Numbered from the stretch's first letter, positions 1 through 10,168 are shown. The stretch: DNA of 64,000 bases from Polynucleobacter aenigmaticus (GCF_002206635.1 NZ_NGUO01000002.1:186001-250000); one strand, 5' to 3'. Numbers and translations: made by a program. Notes: generated from the letters alone by a model not told the origin.

Positions 1-738
<738 letters not shown>

Positions 739-750
739 TTGACTTAAGTA

Positions 751-1692
751 TTGATTAGGGAATTGCAACATAGCGCTCCTCCTCTTTTCAGACAAGGCGT
801 TCCGGCTTTAGTCAAACTGATTGTCTGTCTATCGATCAGCGTCGCATTGATGTTGATCGATTTCCGCTTTAAAGCGCTCGACCCCATTCGCAACAACGTC
901 AACTGGTTGTTGCGTCCACTTGAGTATGCAATGATGATGCCGCGTAATGCGTATGAAGCTACATCAGAATATTTCACAACACGCGGAACACTCGATAAAG
1001 AAAATCAAGAAATGAAAGTGCGACAAGCGGAGCTCTCTTTGCTTGCCAATCAATCTGAGTTTCTTCTCGTCGAAAATCAAAATTTGCGCCAGTTAATGGA
1101 TTTGCAAAAACAAACTTCATTTAAAACCCTGCCGGTTGAAATTTTATTTAATCCACCCAACCCGATTTCACAACGCATTGTGGTGAACCGTGGAAGCAGT
1201 GATGGTCTCAAGCTCGGCAACCCCATCGCCAATGACTCCGGCATCTTGGGGCAAGTGGTGCGTATTTACGATCACTCCGCGGAAGTCTCTTTATTAGAGG
1301 ATCGTGATTTCGCAGTTCCCGTACAAGTAGCCCGCAACGGCTTGAGGGCAGCGGTTTTTGGTGTGGGGCGCGGCAATCCCCTCGAGCTTCGCTATCTTCC
1401 AGTAGCTAGTGACCTAGAAGTAGGCGATGTGCTTATTACCTCTGGCATTGACGGAGTTTATCCTCCAGGCTTTGCCGTTGCAGTAATTAGCCGCATTGAA
1501 CGCAATGCCGATAAAAACTCTTCGAATGTATTTTGCGTACCGGTTGCGCCAGTCAATCGCTATCGCCAGGCCTTAGCCCTACTTTACGATCCGCAGTGGG
1601 ATGCCAAAGCATCCACTGCAACTAGCAAACCCGGCGCACCCCTGACAAACACGCCTGGTCGTCGCCAAACTCGTGCGCGAGGCATGCAATGA
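751..1692 (+). CDS. mreC: Rod shape-determining protein MreC
   Basis: Periplasmic scaffold of the elongasome that links MreB to PBP2 and RodA. One N-terminal membrane segment (about residues 20-40) is followed by a coiled-coil stretch rich in Glu/Gln/Leu, then the beta-rich MreC core (IVVNRGSSDGLKLGNPI, GILGQVV, VGDVLITSG). The C-terminal tail is Ala/Thr/Pro-rich. No ATG is available near the start; TTG at 751 or TTG at 763 (giving MQHSAPPLFRQ, closer to the usual family start) are the candidates. The 3' end overlaps mreD by ATGA. Confidence 0.93.
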   Translation: MIRELQHSAPPLFRQGVPALVKLIVCLSISVALMLIDFRFKALDPIRNNVNWLLRPLEYAMMMPRNAYEATSEYFTTRGTLDKENQEMKVRQAELSLLANQSEFLLVENQNLRQLMDLQKQTSFKTLPVEILFNPPNPISQRIVVNRGSSDGLKLGNPIANDSGILGQVVRIYDHSAEVSLLEDRDFAVPVQVARNGLRAAVFGVGRGNPLELRYLPVASDLEVGDVLITSGIDGVYPPGFAVAVISRIERNADKNSSNVFCVPVAPVNRYRQALALLYDPQWDAKASTATSKPGAPLTNTPGRRQTRARGMQ

Positions 1693-2213
1693 TTGATTTT
1701 CAAAGCGGCTATATTCTGCGCCCGGTCAATCCGGTATTTATTTATTTCAGCTTGTTTTGTGCGCTGCTGTTGAATCTCTTGCCAATTGGCAATTACGGCT
1801 GGGTGCCAGACTGGTTGATTATTTGTATTGTATTTTGGAATATCCACCAGCATCGCTATGTGGGCGTGATCATTGCATTTACTCTTGGCCTGTTGATGGA
1901 TGTTCACAACTCTGACCTATTGGGTCTTCATGCCTTTAGCTACTCATTGGTTGCCTTTCTTGCAATCTCTTGGCATCGGCGAATTATTGCTTTATCTGTC
2001 ATGACGCAAGCACTCCACCTTTTACCAATCTTCTTATTGGTTTCACTATTCCCCGTACTGGCACATTGGTTGTTGAGTGGGGAAATTTATTGGTGGGCAT
2101 TGACTGGCGCGATTCAAGCACTGATCGAAGCATTATTGTGGCCCCTGGCAACGCGCATCTTGCTGTCGCCCCAACGTCGCCCAATTGACGTTGATCACAA
2201 CCGTCCCATTTAA
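1689..2213 (+). CDS. mreD: Rod shape-determining protein MreD
   Basis: Small integral membrane protein of the elongasome, 174 residues with about five hydrophobic helices and short loops. Its start ATG overlaps the mreC stop (ATGA), indicating translational coupling. The sequence around GVIIAFTLGLLMDVHNSDLLG matches the conserved MreD core with its LLMD motif. It lies between mreC and mrdA as in other betaproteobacteria. Confidence 0.93.
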   Translation: MIDFQSGYILRPVNPVFIYFSLFCALLLNLLPIGNYGWVPDWLIICIVFWNIHQHRYVGVIIAFTLGLLMDVHNSDLLGLHAFSYSLVAFLAISWHRRIIALSVMTQALHLLPIFLLVSLFPVLAHWLLSGEIYWWALTGAIQALIEALLWPLATRILLSPQRRPIDVDHNRPI

Positions 2214-2221
2214 AGAGCGGT

Positions 2222-4129
2222 ATGGTTTCATTTAAAAAACCAGATCTCGACTCATTTCAAGAGCGCATTTATATTGCGACTTTGTTTGTTACCTTTTGCT
2301 TCTTATTATTGATTACACGCTTAGTGTGGCTACAGCTAGTGAGTCACGGTAAATATGCACTCCTCGCTGAAAATAATCGCATAGCCTTGGTGCCCGCGCC
2401 AGCGAACCGAGGCCTCCTGATAGACCGTAACGGCATTGTGATTGGTAGAAACTATTCTGCCCTGACTTTGGATGTGAATGCTGAAGAGGTCAAAGGCAAT
2501 GTGGATGAGCTGATTGATGAACTCTCCAAAATCGTACTGATTTCACCTAGAGATCGTCGGAATTTCAAGCGCTCCCTCGAAGATTCTCGAAAAATGGGCA
2601 TCTTTCCCCTTAGATCGATGCTCACTGAGGCAGAAACAGCCCGTTTTATGGCTAATCGCTATCGATTCCCTGGGGTAGAGATCCGCGCCCGGAGCTTTCG
2701 AGAGTATCCCTACAATGAGTTAGCCTCCCATTTAATCGGCTACATCGGGCGAGTTTCCCAGCGCGATAAAGAACGTATGCAGTCAGAAATTGAGAGCTCC
2801 AGAGTAGATGATCCCGATGCATTGCAGACCTCTTTTTTGCCGGGGATTCAATACGTTGGAAAGATTGGTTTAGAACAAAGCTATGAAACTGTTCTCCGCG
2901 GCGTACCAGGCTATGACCAGGTAGAAATCACTGCGGGCGGCAAACCCGTGCGTACACTTTCTAGCTCGCCGTCTGTGCCTGGAAAAAATGTCGTGCTCTC
3001 CGTAGATATCAAACTGCAATATTTAGTCGAGCAACTCTACGGAAACTTCCGCGGGGCATTTGTTGCGATCGAGCCAGAGACTGGTGACATCCTGGCTTTT
3101 GTCTCAAAGCCAAACTTCAATCCCAATGACTTTGTTGAAGGCATTGATTCAGTGACCTGGAAAGAGTTGAATGACTCGCCCCAAAAGCCACTCTACAACC
3201 GTCCCCTCAAAGGCATCTATCCGCCTGGATCAACTTATAAACCGTTCATGGCGCTTGCTGCTTTAGAAACCAAAAAGCGCACGCCATCACAAACGATTTC
3301 TGACCCAGGTTATTTTAATTTCGGCAATCACACATTTCGCGATGATAAAAAAGGTGGGCATGGCATTGTCGATATGCAAAAGTCTATCGTTGAATCCTGC
3401 GATACCTACTATTACACGTTGGCACGTGACATGGGCGTGAATATGATGCATGACTTCATGAAGCCATTTGGCTTTGGACAAATCACAGGGATTGACTTGC
3501 AAGGCGAATCAAAAGGCATCCTACCGTCAACCGAGTGGAAAAAAAATACCTTTAAGAAACCAGAGCAGCAAAAATGGTACGAGGGTGAAACGATCTCCCT
3601 AGGCATTGGTCAGGGCTACAACGCATTTACTATTTTGCAGTTGGCGCATGCCATGGCCAATATGGCGAACAACGGCATTGTGATGAAGCCGCACTTAGTA
3701 AAGGCGATTGAAGATCCCTTTACTAGACATCGCACTCTAACCACGCCCAAAGAAAGTTATCGCATTGATCTTGTTCCCGAGAACATTGAGGTAATTAAGA
3801 AGGCAATGGTCGAAGTAAATAATTCAGGTACCTCTGCTTCTGTTTTTAAAGGCACCGGATATCAAGTCGGCGGTAAAACAGGAACGGCCCAAGTATTTAG
3901 TTTGAATTCAAAAGAATATAAACATGGATCTACTGCAGAGTTTTTGCGTGACCATGCTTTATACATTGCTTTTGCTCCTGCAGAAAAACCGACCATTGTG
4001 ATTGCGATGGTAGTTGAGAATGCTGGATTTGGAGCGCAGCATGCTGCACCCATTGCGCGTAAGGCGCTCGATTTTTATCTTGAGGGTAAATGGCCAAAGG
4101 AGGTTCCTGAATGGAAAAGAGCGCCATAA
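2222..4129 (+). CDS. mrdA: Penicillin-binding protein 2 (elongasome transpeptidase)
   Basis: Class B penicillin-binding protein that cross-links peptidoglycan during cell elongation together with RodA. It has an N-terminal membrane anchor (about residues 20-40), a PBP dimer domain and a transpeptidase domain. The catalytic motifs are visible: SxxK in PPGSTYKPF (about residue 337), SxD-type ESCDTYY (about 395) and KTGTAQ (about 550). The length of 635 residues is normal. It starts 8 bases after mreD and overlaps rodA by 19 bases. Confidence 0.96.
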   Translation: MVSFKKPDLDSFQERIYIATLFVTFCFLLLITRLVWLQLVSHGKYALLAENNRIALVPAPANRGLLIDRNGIVIGRNYSALTLDVNAEEVKGNVDELIDELSKIVLISPRDRRNFKRSLEDSRKMGIFPLRSMLTEAETARFMANRYRFPGVEIRARSFREYPYNELASHLIGYIGRVSQRDKERMQSEIESSRVDDPDALQTSFLPGIQYVGKIGLEQSYETVLRGVPGYDQVEITAGGKPVRTLSSSPSVPGKNVVLSVDIKLQYLVEQLYGNFRGAFVAIEPETGDILAFVSKPNFNPNDFVEGIDSVTWKELNDSPQKPLYNRPLKGIYPPGSTYKPFMALAALETKKRTPSQTISDPGYFNFGNHTFRDDKKGGHGIVDMQKSIVESCDTYYYTLARDMGVNMMHDFMKPFGFGQITGIDLQGESKGILPSTEWKKNTFKKPEQQKWYEGETISLGIGQGYNAFTILQLAHAMANMANNGIVMKPHLVKAIEDPFTRHRTLTTPKESYRIDLVPENIEVIKKAMVEVNNSGTSASVFKGTGYQVGGKTGTAQVFSLNSKEYKHGSTAEFLRDHALYIAFAPAEKPTIVIAMVVENAGFGAQHAAPIARKALDFYLEGKWPKEVPEWKRAP

Positions 4130-5262
4130 GCAAAGCAAAGAAAATATTTTTCAGTATTTTCAGTGGGCTTGATCGCCAGCTAAGTCTTATTCTGATTGGC
4201 TTGGCGGCTGTAGGGTTTATTACCTTTTTATCGGCCAGCCAAAATACACCCGTTCGCTTTGAAGATGAACTACGCAACCTAGCACTCTCTTTTGTTGTGA
4301 TGTGGCTGGTCTCTCGGGTTCCACCGAAATGGTTAGAGACGGCTGCAGTTTGGATTTATGGAGTGGGCATCGCACTACTCGTTGCGGTAGCTGTATTTGG
4401 CCTGATTAAAAAAGGTGCGAGGCGGTGGCTCAATATTGGATTCGTCATTCAGCCTTCGGAATTAATGAAGATTGCCATGCCACTCATGCTGGCTTGGTAC
4501 TTTCAAAAACGTGAGGGCATACAAAAATCTTGGGACTATGGAGTGGCCGCCATCATTCTCGGTATTCCAGTATTGCTGATTGCGCGTCAACCTGACTTGG
4601 GTACTGCGCTCTTAGTATTTGCTGCGGGTATGTACGTGATCATTCTGGCTGGTTTACCTTGGAAATGGATTTTGCCATTTATAGGTGTTGGCGTATTTGG
4701 AATTATTCTCGTCATTATTTTTGGAGACACTATTTGCGCCAATGATGTTGTATGGCCATTCGTTCACAACTACCAGAAGCATCGAGTATGTACTTTGCTC
4801 GATCCGAGTAGCGACCCCCTTGGAAAAGGTTTTCATACGATTCAATCCATGATTGCCATCGGCTCCGGTGGTTTTTTTGGTAAGGGTTGGTTTCAAGGCA
4901 CTCAAGCACATCTGGAATTTATTCCAGAAAAACACACTGACTTTGTCTTTGCTGTTTTCTCTGAAGAGTTTGGACTATTAGGTAATTTGGTGTTGCTAGC
5001 ACTTTTCTTTGCACTTGTTAAAAGAGGTCTAGCTATTTCCGCAAGCGCGCCCAATTTGTTTACTCGCCTGCTCGGGGCATCAGTGACGCTGATTTTCTTT
5101 ACCTACGCCTTTGTCAATATTGGGATGGTAAGCGGACTACTACCGGTGGTAGGTGTTCCCCTACCCTTCATTAGTTATGGGGGCACTGCTCTAGTGACGC
5201 TGGGGTTTGGGGCTGGAATTTTGATGAGTATTCACCGCCATCGACGGCTGGTGCAAAGCTAG
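4111..5262 (+). CDS. rodA: Rod shape-determining protein RodA (SEDS glycosyltransferase)
   Basis: Polytopic SEDS-family peptidoglycan glycosyltransferase that works with PBP2. It has 383 residues and about ten membrane helices. Conserved family segments are present: KKGARRWLNIG, QPSELMKIAMPL, RQPDLGTALL, FIPEKHTDFVFAVFSEEFG and PLPFISYGGTALV. The start overlaps the end of mrdA, so translation is probably coupled. It is the last gene of the cluster and is followed by a hairpin terminator. Confidence 0.96.
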   Translation: MEKSAISKAKKIFFSIFSGLDRQLSLILIGLAAVGFITFLSASQNTPVRFEDELRNLALSFVVMWLVSRVPPKWLETAAVWIYGVGIALLVAVAVFGLIKKGARRWLNIGFVIQPSELMKIAMPLMLAWYFQKREGIQKSWDYGVAAIILGIPVLLIARQPDLGTALLVFAAGMYVIILAGLPWKWILPFIGVGVFGIILVIIFGDTICANDVVWPFVHNYQKHRVCTLLDPSSDPLGKGFHTIQSMIAIGSGGFFGKGWFQGTQAHLEFIPEKHTDFVFAVFSEEFGLLGNLVLLALFFALVKRGLAISASAPNLFTRLLGASVTLIFFTYAFVNIGMVSGLLPVVGVPLPFISYGGTALVTLGFGAGILMSIHRHRRLVQS

Positions 5263-5316
5263 AAAATAGGGCCAAAATATATGCGCAAGATTATTGCGCT
5301 ATTTCTAGAAACAAAA

Positions 5317-5339
5317 AAGCCCGGCATGCCGGGCTTTTT
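5317..5339. terminator. Bidirectional terminator between rodA and hupB
   Basis: Perfect inverted repeat AGCCCGGC-AT-GCCGGGCT (5319-5336), preceded by a run of A and followed by a run of T. It can therefore stop transcription from both converging genes. Confidence 0.9.
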
Positions 5340-5356
5340 CATCGACAAAGCAAGAA

Positions 5357-5641
5357 TTACTTCTTACGCTTGTTAACTGAATCTTTAAATGCTTTACCAG
5401 CAGAAAACTTAACAGTTTTAGCAGCAGCAATTTTGAGTGGCTCGCCAGTTTTTGGGTTACGACCCATACGCGCAGCGCGCTTACCAGATGCAAAAGTACC
5501 AAAACCGATCAGTTGTACTGAGTCGCCTTTAGTAACAGCTTTAATGATTTGCTCAATAGCAGAATTCAATGCAAATTCAGCTTTGGCTTTTGAGATCTCA
5601 GCATCGCCAGCAATAGCTGCGATTAGTTCTGCTTTGTTCAA
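5357..5641 (-). CDS. hupB: DNA-binding protein HU
   Basis: Small histone-like protein that bends and compacts DNA. It has 94 residues with the HU signature: [19 protein letters not shown], then [18 protein letters not shown] and the PKTGEPLKI segment. The start is TTG at 5641, preceded at six bases by a strong AAGGAG. The region just upstream is interrupted 48 bases from the start codon by an IS30-type element, and a good promoter lies on the far side of that element (6765-6793). Confidence 0.95.
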   Translation of the reverse strand: MNKAELIAAIAGDAEISKAKAEFALNSAIEQIIKAVTKGDSVQLIGFGTFASGKRAARMGRNPKTGEPLKIAAAKTVKFSAGKAFKDSVNKRKK

Positions 5642-5685
5642 GTGAAGCTCCTTATAAATATTGATGTCGGCGCACGTTGCGCTTA

Positions 5686-6747
5686 CATGGCGGATTCAAA
5701 CACGAAGTGCAACACGGTTTAAAGATTGCATAAAGACTTCACTTGGTGTTTTAAATCCCAAGCGCTTTCTGGGTCGGTTGTTTAATTGATCTTGGATCAT
5801 TCTAAGCTCCTCATCCGTTACGGTTGATAACTGTCTTTTCTTGGGGATGTATTGCCTTAGCAGTCCATTGAAGTTTTCATTCGATCCCCTTTGCCAGCTA
5901 GCAAAAGGATCGGCAAAGTATGTGGTGCTATTTAATGCAGCATCAATTTTGCTGTGTCCTGCAAATTCCTTCCCGTTGTCAAAAGTAATAGTTTTGACCA
6001 GTGGGGCTAAGGGACTCAGTTTGTTAATGATGGCGCTACCTACTGAATCAGCAGTTTTATTGATGACTTTGGCGATGAGGGCATAACCACTCTTACGTTC
6101 TACTAAGGTCACTACGGCTTGCTTGTGATGGGCTCCAATGATGGTATCGCCTTCCCAATGACCCACTTGGGCTCGAGTCTCAATATGGACCGGGCGCTCG
6201 CTAATGGGCCTTCTGCCGATGATCTGACCTCTGCGTTCCCGACCGCTGGCATAGCGCTTTTTACGCTTCTTTTGGCAGCGCAGCTGTTGATATAGGCTAC
6301 CGCCAGCCGCTTTATCCGCATAGACATGGCGGTAAATCGTCTCATGGCTAATGCCTACTTGATTGGCAATTTGGACTGGGCTCCACTTGTCTAAGAGGCA
6401 ATCAACTGCCTTGCTCCAGTCGGTAGCAGCAATCTGGGTAGCGTTGCGAGAGCCTAAGGATCGTTCTTGCGTCAAGAGACAGGCTTGCCTAGGTCGATAA
6501 CCCTTACCTCCCGTATTGCGAGCAAGCTCACGGCTAATGGTCGACTTATGTCTATCCATCAGCTTTGCAATCTGGGTTTGGGTTTTTCCGTCTTTCATGA
6601 GGATATAAATCTGATATCGTTCAGTTTGGCTAAGGTGTTGATAGGTCATGGCTACTTTGACTTGCAGGTCTAGAAGCTTTGGATACTAAAACATCCTTAG
6701 CCACTAGGCGTTTATCAAAGTTGCACTTCGTAGTTGAATCCGCCCAT
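5686..6747. mobile_element. Complete IS30-family insertion sequence
   Basis: The element spans 5689-6744 (1056 bases), the usual size for IS30-family members. It is bounded by 25-base imperfect inverted repeats (5689-5713 and 6720-6744; outer part GGCGGATTCAA, inner part CGAAGTGCAAC). A CAT triplet on each side (5686-5688 and 6745-6747) fits a 3-base target duplication. Both ends and the transposase frame are intact, so it looks recent or still active. It is inserted between hupB and its probable promoter. Confidence 0.93.
5696..6649 (-). CDS. IS30-family transposase
   Basis: DDE transposase of 317 residues. The N-terminal helix-turn-helix (ERYQIYILMKDGKTQTQIAK through STISREL) recognises the ends. 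The catalytic core shows Asp168 (HWEGDTIIG), Asp224 (TFDNGKEF) and Glu258 (WQRGSNENFNG). The frame is uninterrupted and runs almost to the left inverted repeat, as is typical of the family. It has the same orientation as the downstream hupB, so transcription from the displaced promoter would cross it first. Confidence 0.95.
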   Translation of the reverse strand: MTYQHLSQTERYQIYILMKDGKTQTQIAKLMDRHKSTISRELARNTGGKGYRPRQACLLTQERSLGSRNATQIAATDWSKAVDCLLDKWSPVQIANQVGISHETIYRHVYADKAAGGSLYQQLRCQKKRKKRYASGRERRGQIIGRRPISERPVHIETRAQVGHWEGDTIIGAHHKQAVVTLVERKSGYALIAKVINKTADSVGSAIINKLSPLAPLVKTITFDNGKEFAGHSKIDAALNSTTYFADPFASWQRGSNENFNGLLRQYIPKKRQLSTVTDEELRMIQDQLNNRPRKRLGFKTPSEVFMQSLNRVALRV

Positions 6748-6764
6748 TATTTTAACCACAAAAA

Positions 6765-6793
6765 ATTATAAAAATAAAGCTGCGTTACAGCAA
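6765..6793 (-). promoter_or_regulatory. Probable original hupB promoter, now separated by the IS element
   Basis: On the minus strand, TTGCTG (6788-6793) is followed after exactly 17 bases by a perfect TATAAT (6765-6770). The element lies just after the stop of the preceding minus-strand gene and points at hupB. Transcription would begin about 12 bases before the insertion point at 6744. Inference: this promoter drove hupB before the insertion and now drives the transposase, with hupB by read-through. Confidence 0.65.
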
Positions 6794-6814
6794 TTTTATT
6801 AATTGCCTATTTTT

Positions 6815-7180
6815 TTACTCTTCTATCACTGTGACACCCGACACAAAATACTCGGTATCGCCAAAACAGCTTGTAGGCAATCCAATATGCTGGTCATACT
6901 TAAGGGCAACCTTTTTACCTAAATTGGCATTGATTTTTTGCGCCACAGCATCTTCACGCACCGTAAAAAGGAACTTTTCAGACATGGTTCCCGGCATGGA
7001 AACCATTGCCAACTCCCCCTCCCAGGTTTTGCAAATGTATCCACGATTAGAAAACTTCTGGACGTAACCAGCTCGCTCGCCACTACCGTAGCTCCAATTG
7101 AACATAATCCAGGTGTACACCGCCAAGCCAGCCAAGCCAATCAAAACAAGGCTTACGAGCCATTTTACAAATCCATTCAT
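6815..7180 (-). CDS. Conserved membrane-anchored hypothetical protein
   Basis: A 121-residue protein with one N-terminal membrane segment (about residues 5-27) and a small soluble domain that presumably lies outside the cytoplasm. The core around SGERAGYVQKFSNRGYICKT and WEGELAMVSMPGT looks conserved. As I recall, similar proteins occur in many proteobacteria and are sometimes mislabelled as 6-phosphogluconate dehydrogenase, but no enzyme motif is present here. The function is unknown. Confidence 0.8.
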   Translation of the reverse strand: MNGFVKWLVSLVLIGLAGLAVYTWIMFNWSYGSGERAGYVQKFSNRGYICKTWEGELAMVSMPGTMSEKFLFTVREDAVAQKINANLGKKVALKYDQHIGLPTSCFGDTEYFVSGVTVIEE

Positions 7181-7343
7181 GTGATTTTCCTTAATAAATC
7201 ATCCTTGCAGCCCTCATTAGGTGCAATCCCTGTAGCCTGTTTTGACCCCAATTCATATTTGAGCATAATCATTACAGAAATAGGGATGAAATCACCCTCT
7301 ATCCAAATTAAAATACTGGTATTAACGCTAATTGGTAAATCCC

Positions 7344-8246
7344 ATGGAACTACGTCACGTCATCTTTATTATCTTTGTTGTCTCGGCTATTTATGTCTAC
7401 TTTAGAGGCAAGGTTCGATTTGGCATAGTGCGCTCACTGACGGACTATCAAGTTCTTTTGGCACCCATCAATTGCCTGCTCTATTTATTTTCCAAAACCA
7501 AGGCTGGGGCATTTATTCCGGTTGCGGACTTCCCTGAAATGAAGCCCCTTCAAGATCATTGGCAGACCATCAGAGATGAAGCGCTCGCACTAAATGCAGA
7601 TGGTGCCATAGCAGCCGCTACGGGATACAACGATATTGGGTTTAACTCCTTTTTTCGTACGGGCTGGAAACGCTTTCACCTCTACTGGTATGGCAAAGAA
7701 ATGCCTTCGGCACAACTAAATTGCCCTAAAACTGTGGCACTTCTCAAATCTATACCCTCAATTAAGGCGGCAATGTTTGCCTCCTTGCCGCCAGGAGCAA
7801 CGCTAGTGCGCCACCGCGACCCTTATGCAGGCTCGTTGCGCTATCACATTGGCCTAGTTACCCCAAATGATCCCAAATGCTTCATTGATGTGGATGGCGA
7901 GCGTTATTACTGGAAGGATGGCGAAGCTGTGATGTTTGATGAAACCTACATTCACTATGCCGCCAATGAAACAGATCAACAGCGTATCGTCTTATTTTGC
8001 GATGTGGAGCGCCCAGTTCACACTAAATTGGTGCAATTATTAAATCGCTTGTTTGGGCGCTATGTCATGAGCGCCGCCTCTTCTCAAAACGTCGAGGGAG
8101 AGAAGGTAGGATTTGTAAACATTCTCTTTAAGTATTTTTATCACTTAAGGGCACAAGCGAAAAAACTTAAAGCAAAACATCGTAGCGTTTACTACATCGG
8201 CAAGTGGGTTTTGATTCTAGGAATCTTGTGGGCAATCTTTTGGTAA
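7344..8246 (+). CDS. lpxO: Aspartyl/asparaginyl beta-hydroxylase family, LpxO-like lipid A hydroxylase
   Basis: Fe(II)/2-oxoglutarate dioxygenase with membrane segments at both ends, as in LpxO, which 2-hydroxylates a lipid A acyl chain. The metal-binding triad is visible: His157 and Asp159 in RHRDPYAGS, and His204 in TYIHYAAN, followed by Arg in QQRIVLFCDVERP. I chose ATG at 7344 (MELRHV) over the in-frame TTG at 7332. The substrate is inferred from the family; a protein or another lipid remains possible. Confidence 0.78.
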   Translation: MELRHVIFIIFVVSAIYVYFRGKVRFGIVRSLTDYQVLLAPINCLLYLFSKTKAGAFIPVADFPEMKPLQDHWQTIRDEALALNADGAIAAATGYNDIGFNSFFRTGWKRFHLYWYGKEMPSAQLNCPKTVALLKSIPSIKAAMFASLPPGATLVRHRDPYAGSLRYHIGLVTPNDPKCFIDVDGERYYWKDGEAVMFDETYIHYAANETDQQRIVLFCDVERPVHTKLVQLLNRLFGRYVMSAASSQNVEGEKVGFVNILFKYFYHLRAQAKKLKAKHRSVYYIGKWVLILGILWAIFW

Positions 8247-8249
8247 GCC

Positions 8250-8549
8250 CTAGGGGCTGAGTACTTCAATAATTTGCTCTGGGGTGATTGAACCCCAGAT
8301 TTCCACCCGCTTGATACGGCTATTTTGCCCAGATAGCAGCTGAATTTGTTTTTGTGGCACCCTTAACTGCTTGGAAAGCCAAGACAACAGCATCTCATTC
8401 GCCTTATTTTCCAGGGCAGGAGCCTGAAGAGATATCTTAAGGCAACCATCATGCAGTCCGACCACCTTGGTCAGCTTTGCGCCCGGCTGGCAATGTAAAT
8501 TCAGGGTAATGCCGGTGGGGGTTTGTTTTAACCAAAGGGGCATCATCAA
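8250..8549 (-). CDS. DUF167/YggU-family protein
   Basis: A 99-residue protein with the conserved UPF0235 core: LHCQPGAKLTKVVGLHDGCLK, then LQAPALENKANEMLLSWLSK and LLSGQNSRIKRVEI. The biochemical role of this widespread family is not established. It converges with the lpxO-like gene, only three bases separating the two stop codons. Confidence 0.85.
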   Translation of the reverse strand: MMMPLWLKQTPTGITLNLHCQPGAKLTKVVGLHDGCLKISLQAPALENKANEMLLSWLSKQLRVPQKQIQLLSGQNSRIKRVEIWGSITPEQIIEVLSP

Positions 8550-8568
8550 AGTACTTTAAACTCAAATC

Positions 8569-9234
8569 ATGATTATGAAGAACTCTAGCGCCTTAGACCA
8601 GTTATTTGCCAATAATCGCGAATGGGCTGAAGCCAAGATCGCCAAGGACGCCGATTTTTTCAAGCGCCTGGTTTCTCAGCAAGCACCAGAATATCTTTGG
8701 ATTGGCTGCTCAGATAGTCGCGTGCCTGCAAACGAAATTGTGAACCTGCTTCCAGGTGAACTCTTTGTCCACCGTAACGTTGCCAACGTGGTTGTTCATA
8801 CTGACTTGAATTGTTTATCGGTAATTCAATTTGCGATTGACCTATTGAAGGTAAAGCATATTTTGGTGGTTGGCCACTATGGCTGTTCTGGTGTGCATGC
8901 CGCTCTCGCAGACAAACGCATAGGTCTTGCTGATAATTGGCTGCGCCACGTTAAGGACGTCCATCAAAAGCATGGGCGCTATCTTGGGGACAGTATTCCA
9001 ACTCCAAAACGCCAAGATCGCTTATGCGAGCTTAACGTCATCGAACAAGTTGTCAACGTTTGCGAGACCACTATCGTGCAAGATGCTTGGTCGCGGGGTC
9101 AGGATCTAACTGTTCATGGTTGGGCCTATCGCCTTGAAACTGGCTTGGTAAATGATTTAGGCATGTCCATTAGCTCTACCGAAGAAATGAATCTACGTTA
9201 CGCCAAATCCTTATCTCGCTACGACGTCGAATAA
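8569..9234 (+). CDS. can: Beta-class carbonic anhydrase
   Basis: Zinc enzyme that interconverts carbon dioxide and bicarbonate in the cytoplasm. The ligand set is clear: Cys47, Asp49 and Arg51 in WIGCSDSRVPANE, and His103 and Cys106 in GHYGCSGVHAAL. The 221 residues match the Can (YadF) type. A second in-frame ATG at 8575 is an equally possible start. The next gene starts 8 bases downstream, so the two may be co-transcribed. Confidence 0.95.
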   Translation: MIMKNSSALDQLFANNREWAEAKIAKDADFFKRLVSQQAPEYLWIGCSDSRVPANEIVNLLPGELFVHRNVANVVVHTDLNCLSVIQFAIDLLKVKHILVVGHYGCSGVHAALADKRIGLADNWLRHVKDVHQKHGRYLGDSIPTPKRQDRLCELNVIEQVVNVCETTIVQDAWSRGQDLTVHGWAYRLETGLVNDLGMSISSTEEMNLRYAKSLSRYDVE

Positions 9235-9242
9235 ATTCAGCT

Positions 9243-10130
9243 TTGTTTAAAAACTTTTCGAACTACACCGGAGTTGCTCTCCTCAGATTTCTGGCATCCC
9301 TTCCATATAAGACTTTAGTTTCACTCGGTTATGGCTTAGGTTACTTGGCATCACACATCCCCAATGATCGCAATCGCGTTGTTCAGAAAAATCTAGAGCT
9401 CTGCTTCCCGGAGCTCAGCGCACATGAGATTGATCAACTCAGAAAACAACATTGGCGGCTACTAGGCCGCAGCCTGGTAGAGAAAAGCATTATTTGGCTG
9501 GGCAGCACAAAACAGCTCAGTAACATGATCGAAGTTCAATCTGAGGTAGACCTCGCCGATAGAAAACCTCGAATCTTAGTAAACATGCACTTCGTCGGCA
9601 TTGAAGGCAGCATTATTTTGAGCGCACTCGCAAAAGATAAAGGTTGGCCCCGCACCTCTGGTTTTTTTCAAAGAATGAAAAGCCCTTTCTTCAATCAAAA
9701 GATTGTTGAGTGGCGCAATCGCTTTGGTGGAAACTCTATTGATCGACAAGGAAACTCGATTGCGCTCATTCGAGAAATCCACAAGGGTAGCTTTATCATC
9801 ATTGCGCCCGATATTGATTTGGGTCTTAAGGACTCCGCCTTCGTGCCCTTCTTCAATATTCCAACCAATACGATCACGGCCGTATCGCGCCTTGCCAAAA
9901 TAACGGGCGCGCAAGTCTGCATGATGATCACAACCCTCAAAAAAAATGAAGCGGGCTATATCTGCTCCATTAGCAAGCCCCTGGAGAATTTCCCGACCGA
10001 CAATCCTGAGGCAGATACTGCACGGCTAAATCAGATTTTTGAACAGGAAATTCGCCTCAGGCCCGCCGAATATTATTGGGTACATAAGCGCTTTAAAAAT
10101 AGACCTTTTAACGAAGTAAGCCCTTATTAG
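9243..10130 (+). CDS. LpxL/HtrB-family lipid A acyltransferase
   Basis: Inner-membrane acyltransferase of 295 residues that would add a secondary acyl chain to lipid A. The catalytic H(X)4E motif is seen in NMHFVGIEG, and later segments such as QRMKSPFFNQKIVEWRNRFG fit the family. One N-terminal hydrophobic stretch serves as membrane anchor. The start is TTG at 9243 with no obvious alternative. A second family member lies at 23959-24810, so two different acylation steps are plausible. Confidence 0.85.
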   Translation: MFKNFSNYTGVALLRFLASLPYKTLVSLGYGLGYLASHIPNDRNRVVQKNLELCFPELSAHEIDQLRKQHWRLLGRSLVEKSIIWLGSTKQLSNMIEVQSEVDLADRKPRILVNMHFVGIEGSIILSALAKDKGWPRTSGFFQRMKSPFFNQKIVEWRNRFGGNSIDRQGNSIALIREIHKGSFIIIAPDIDLGLKDSAFVPFFNIPTNTITAVSRLAKITGAQVCMMITTLKKNEAGYICSISKPLENFPTDNPEADTARLNQIFEQEIRLRPAEYYWVHKRFKNRPFNEVSPY

Positions 10131-10168
10131 CCCTTCTGCTAGAGGCGCTTTTGTCCTATCATTAAAGA

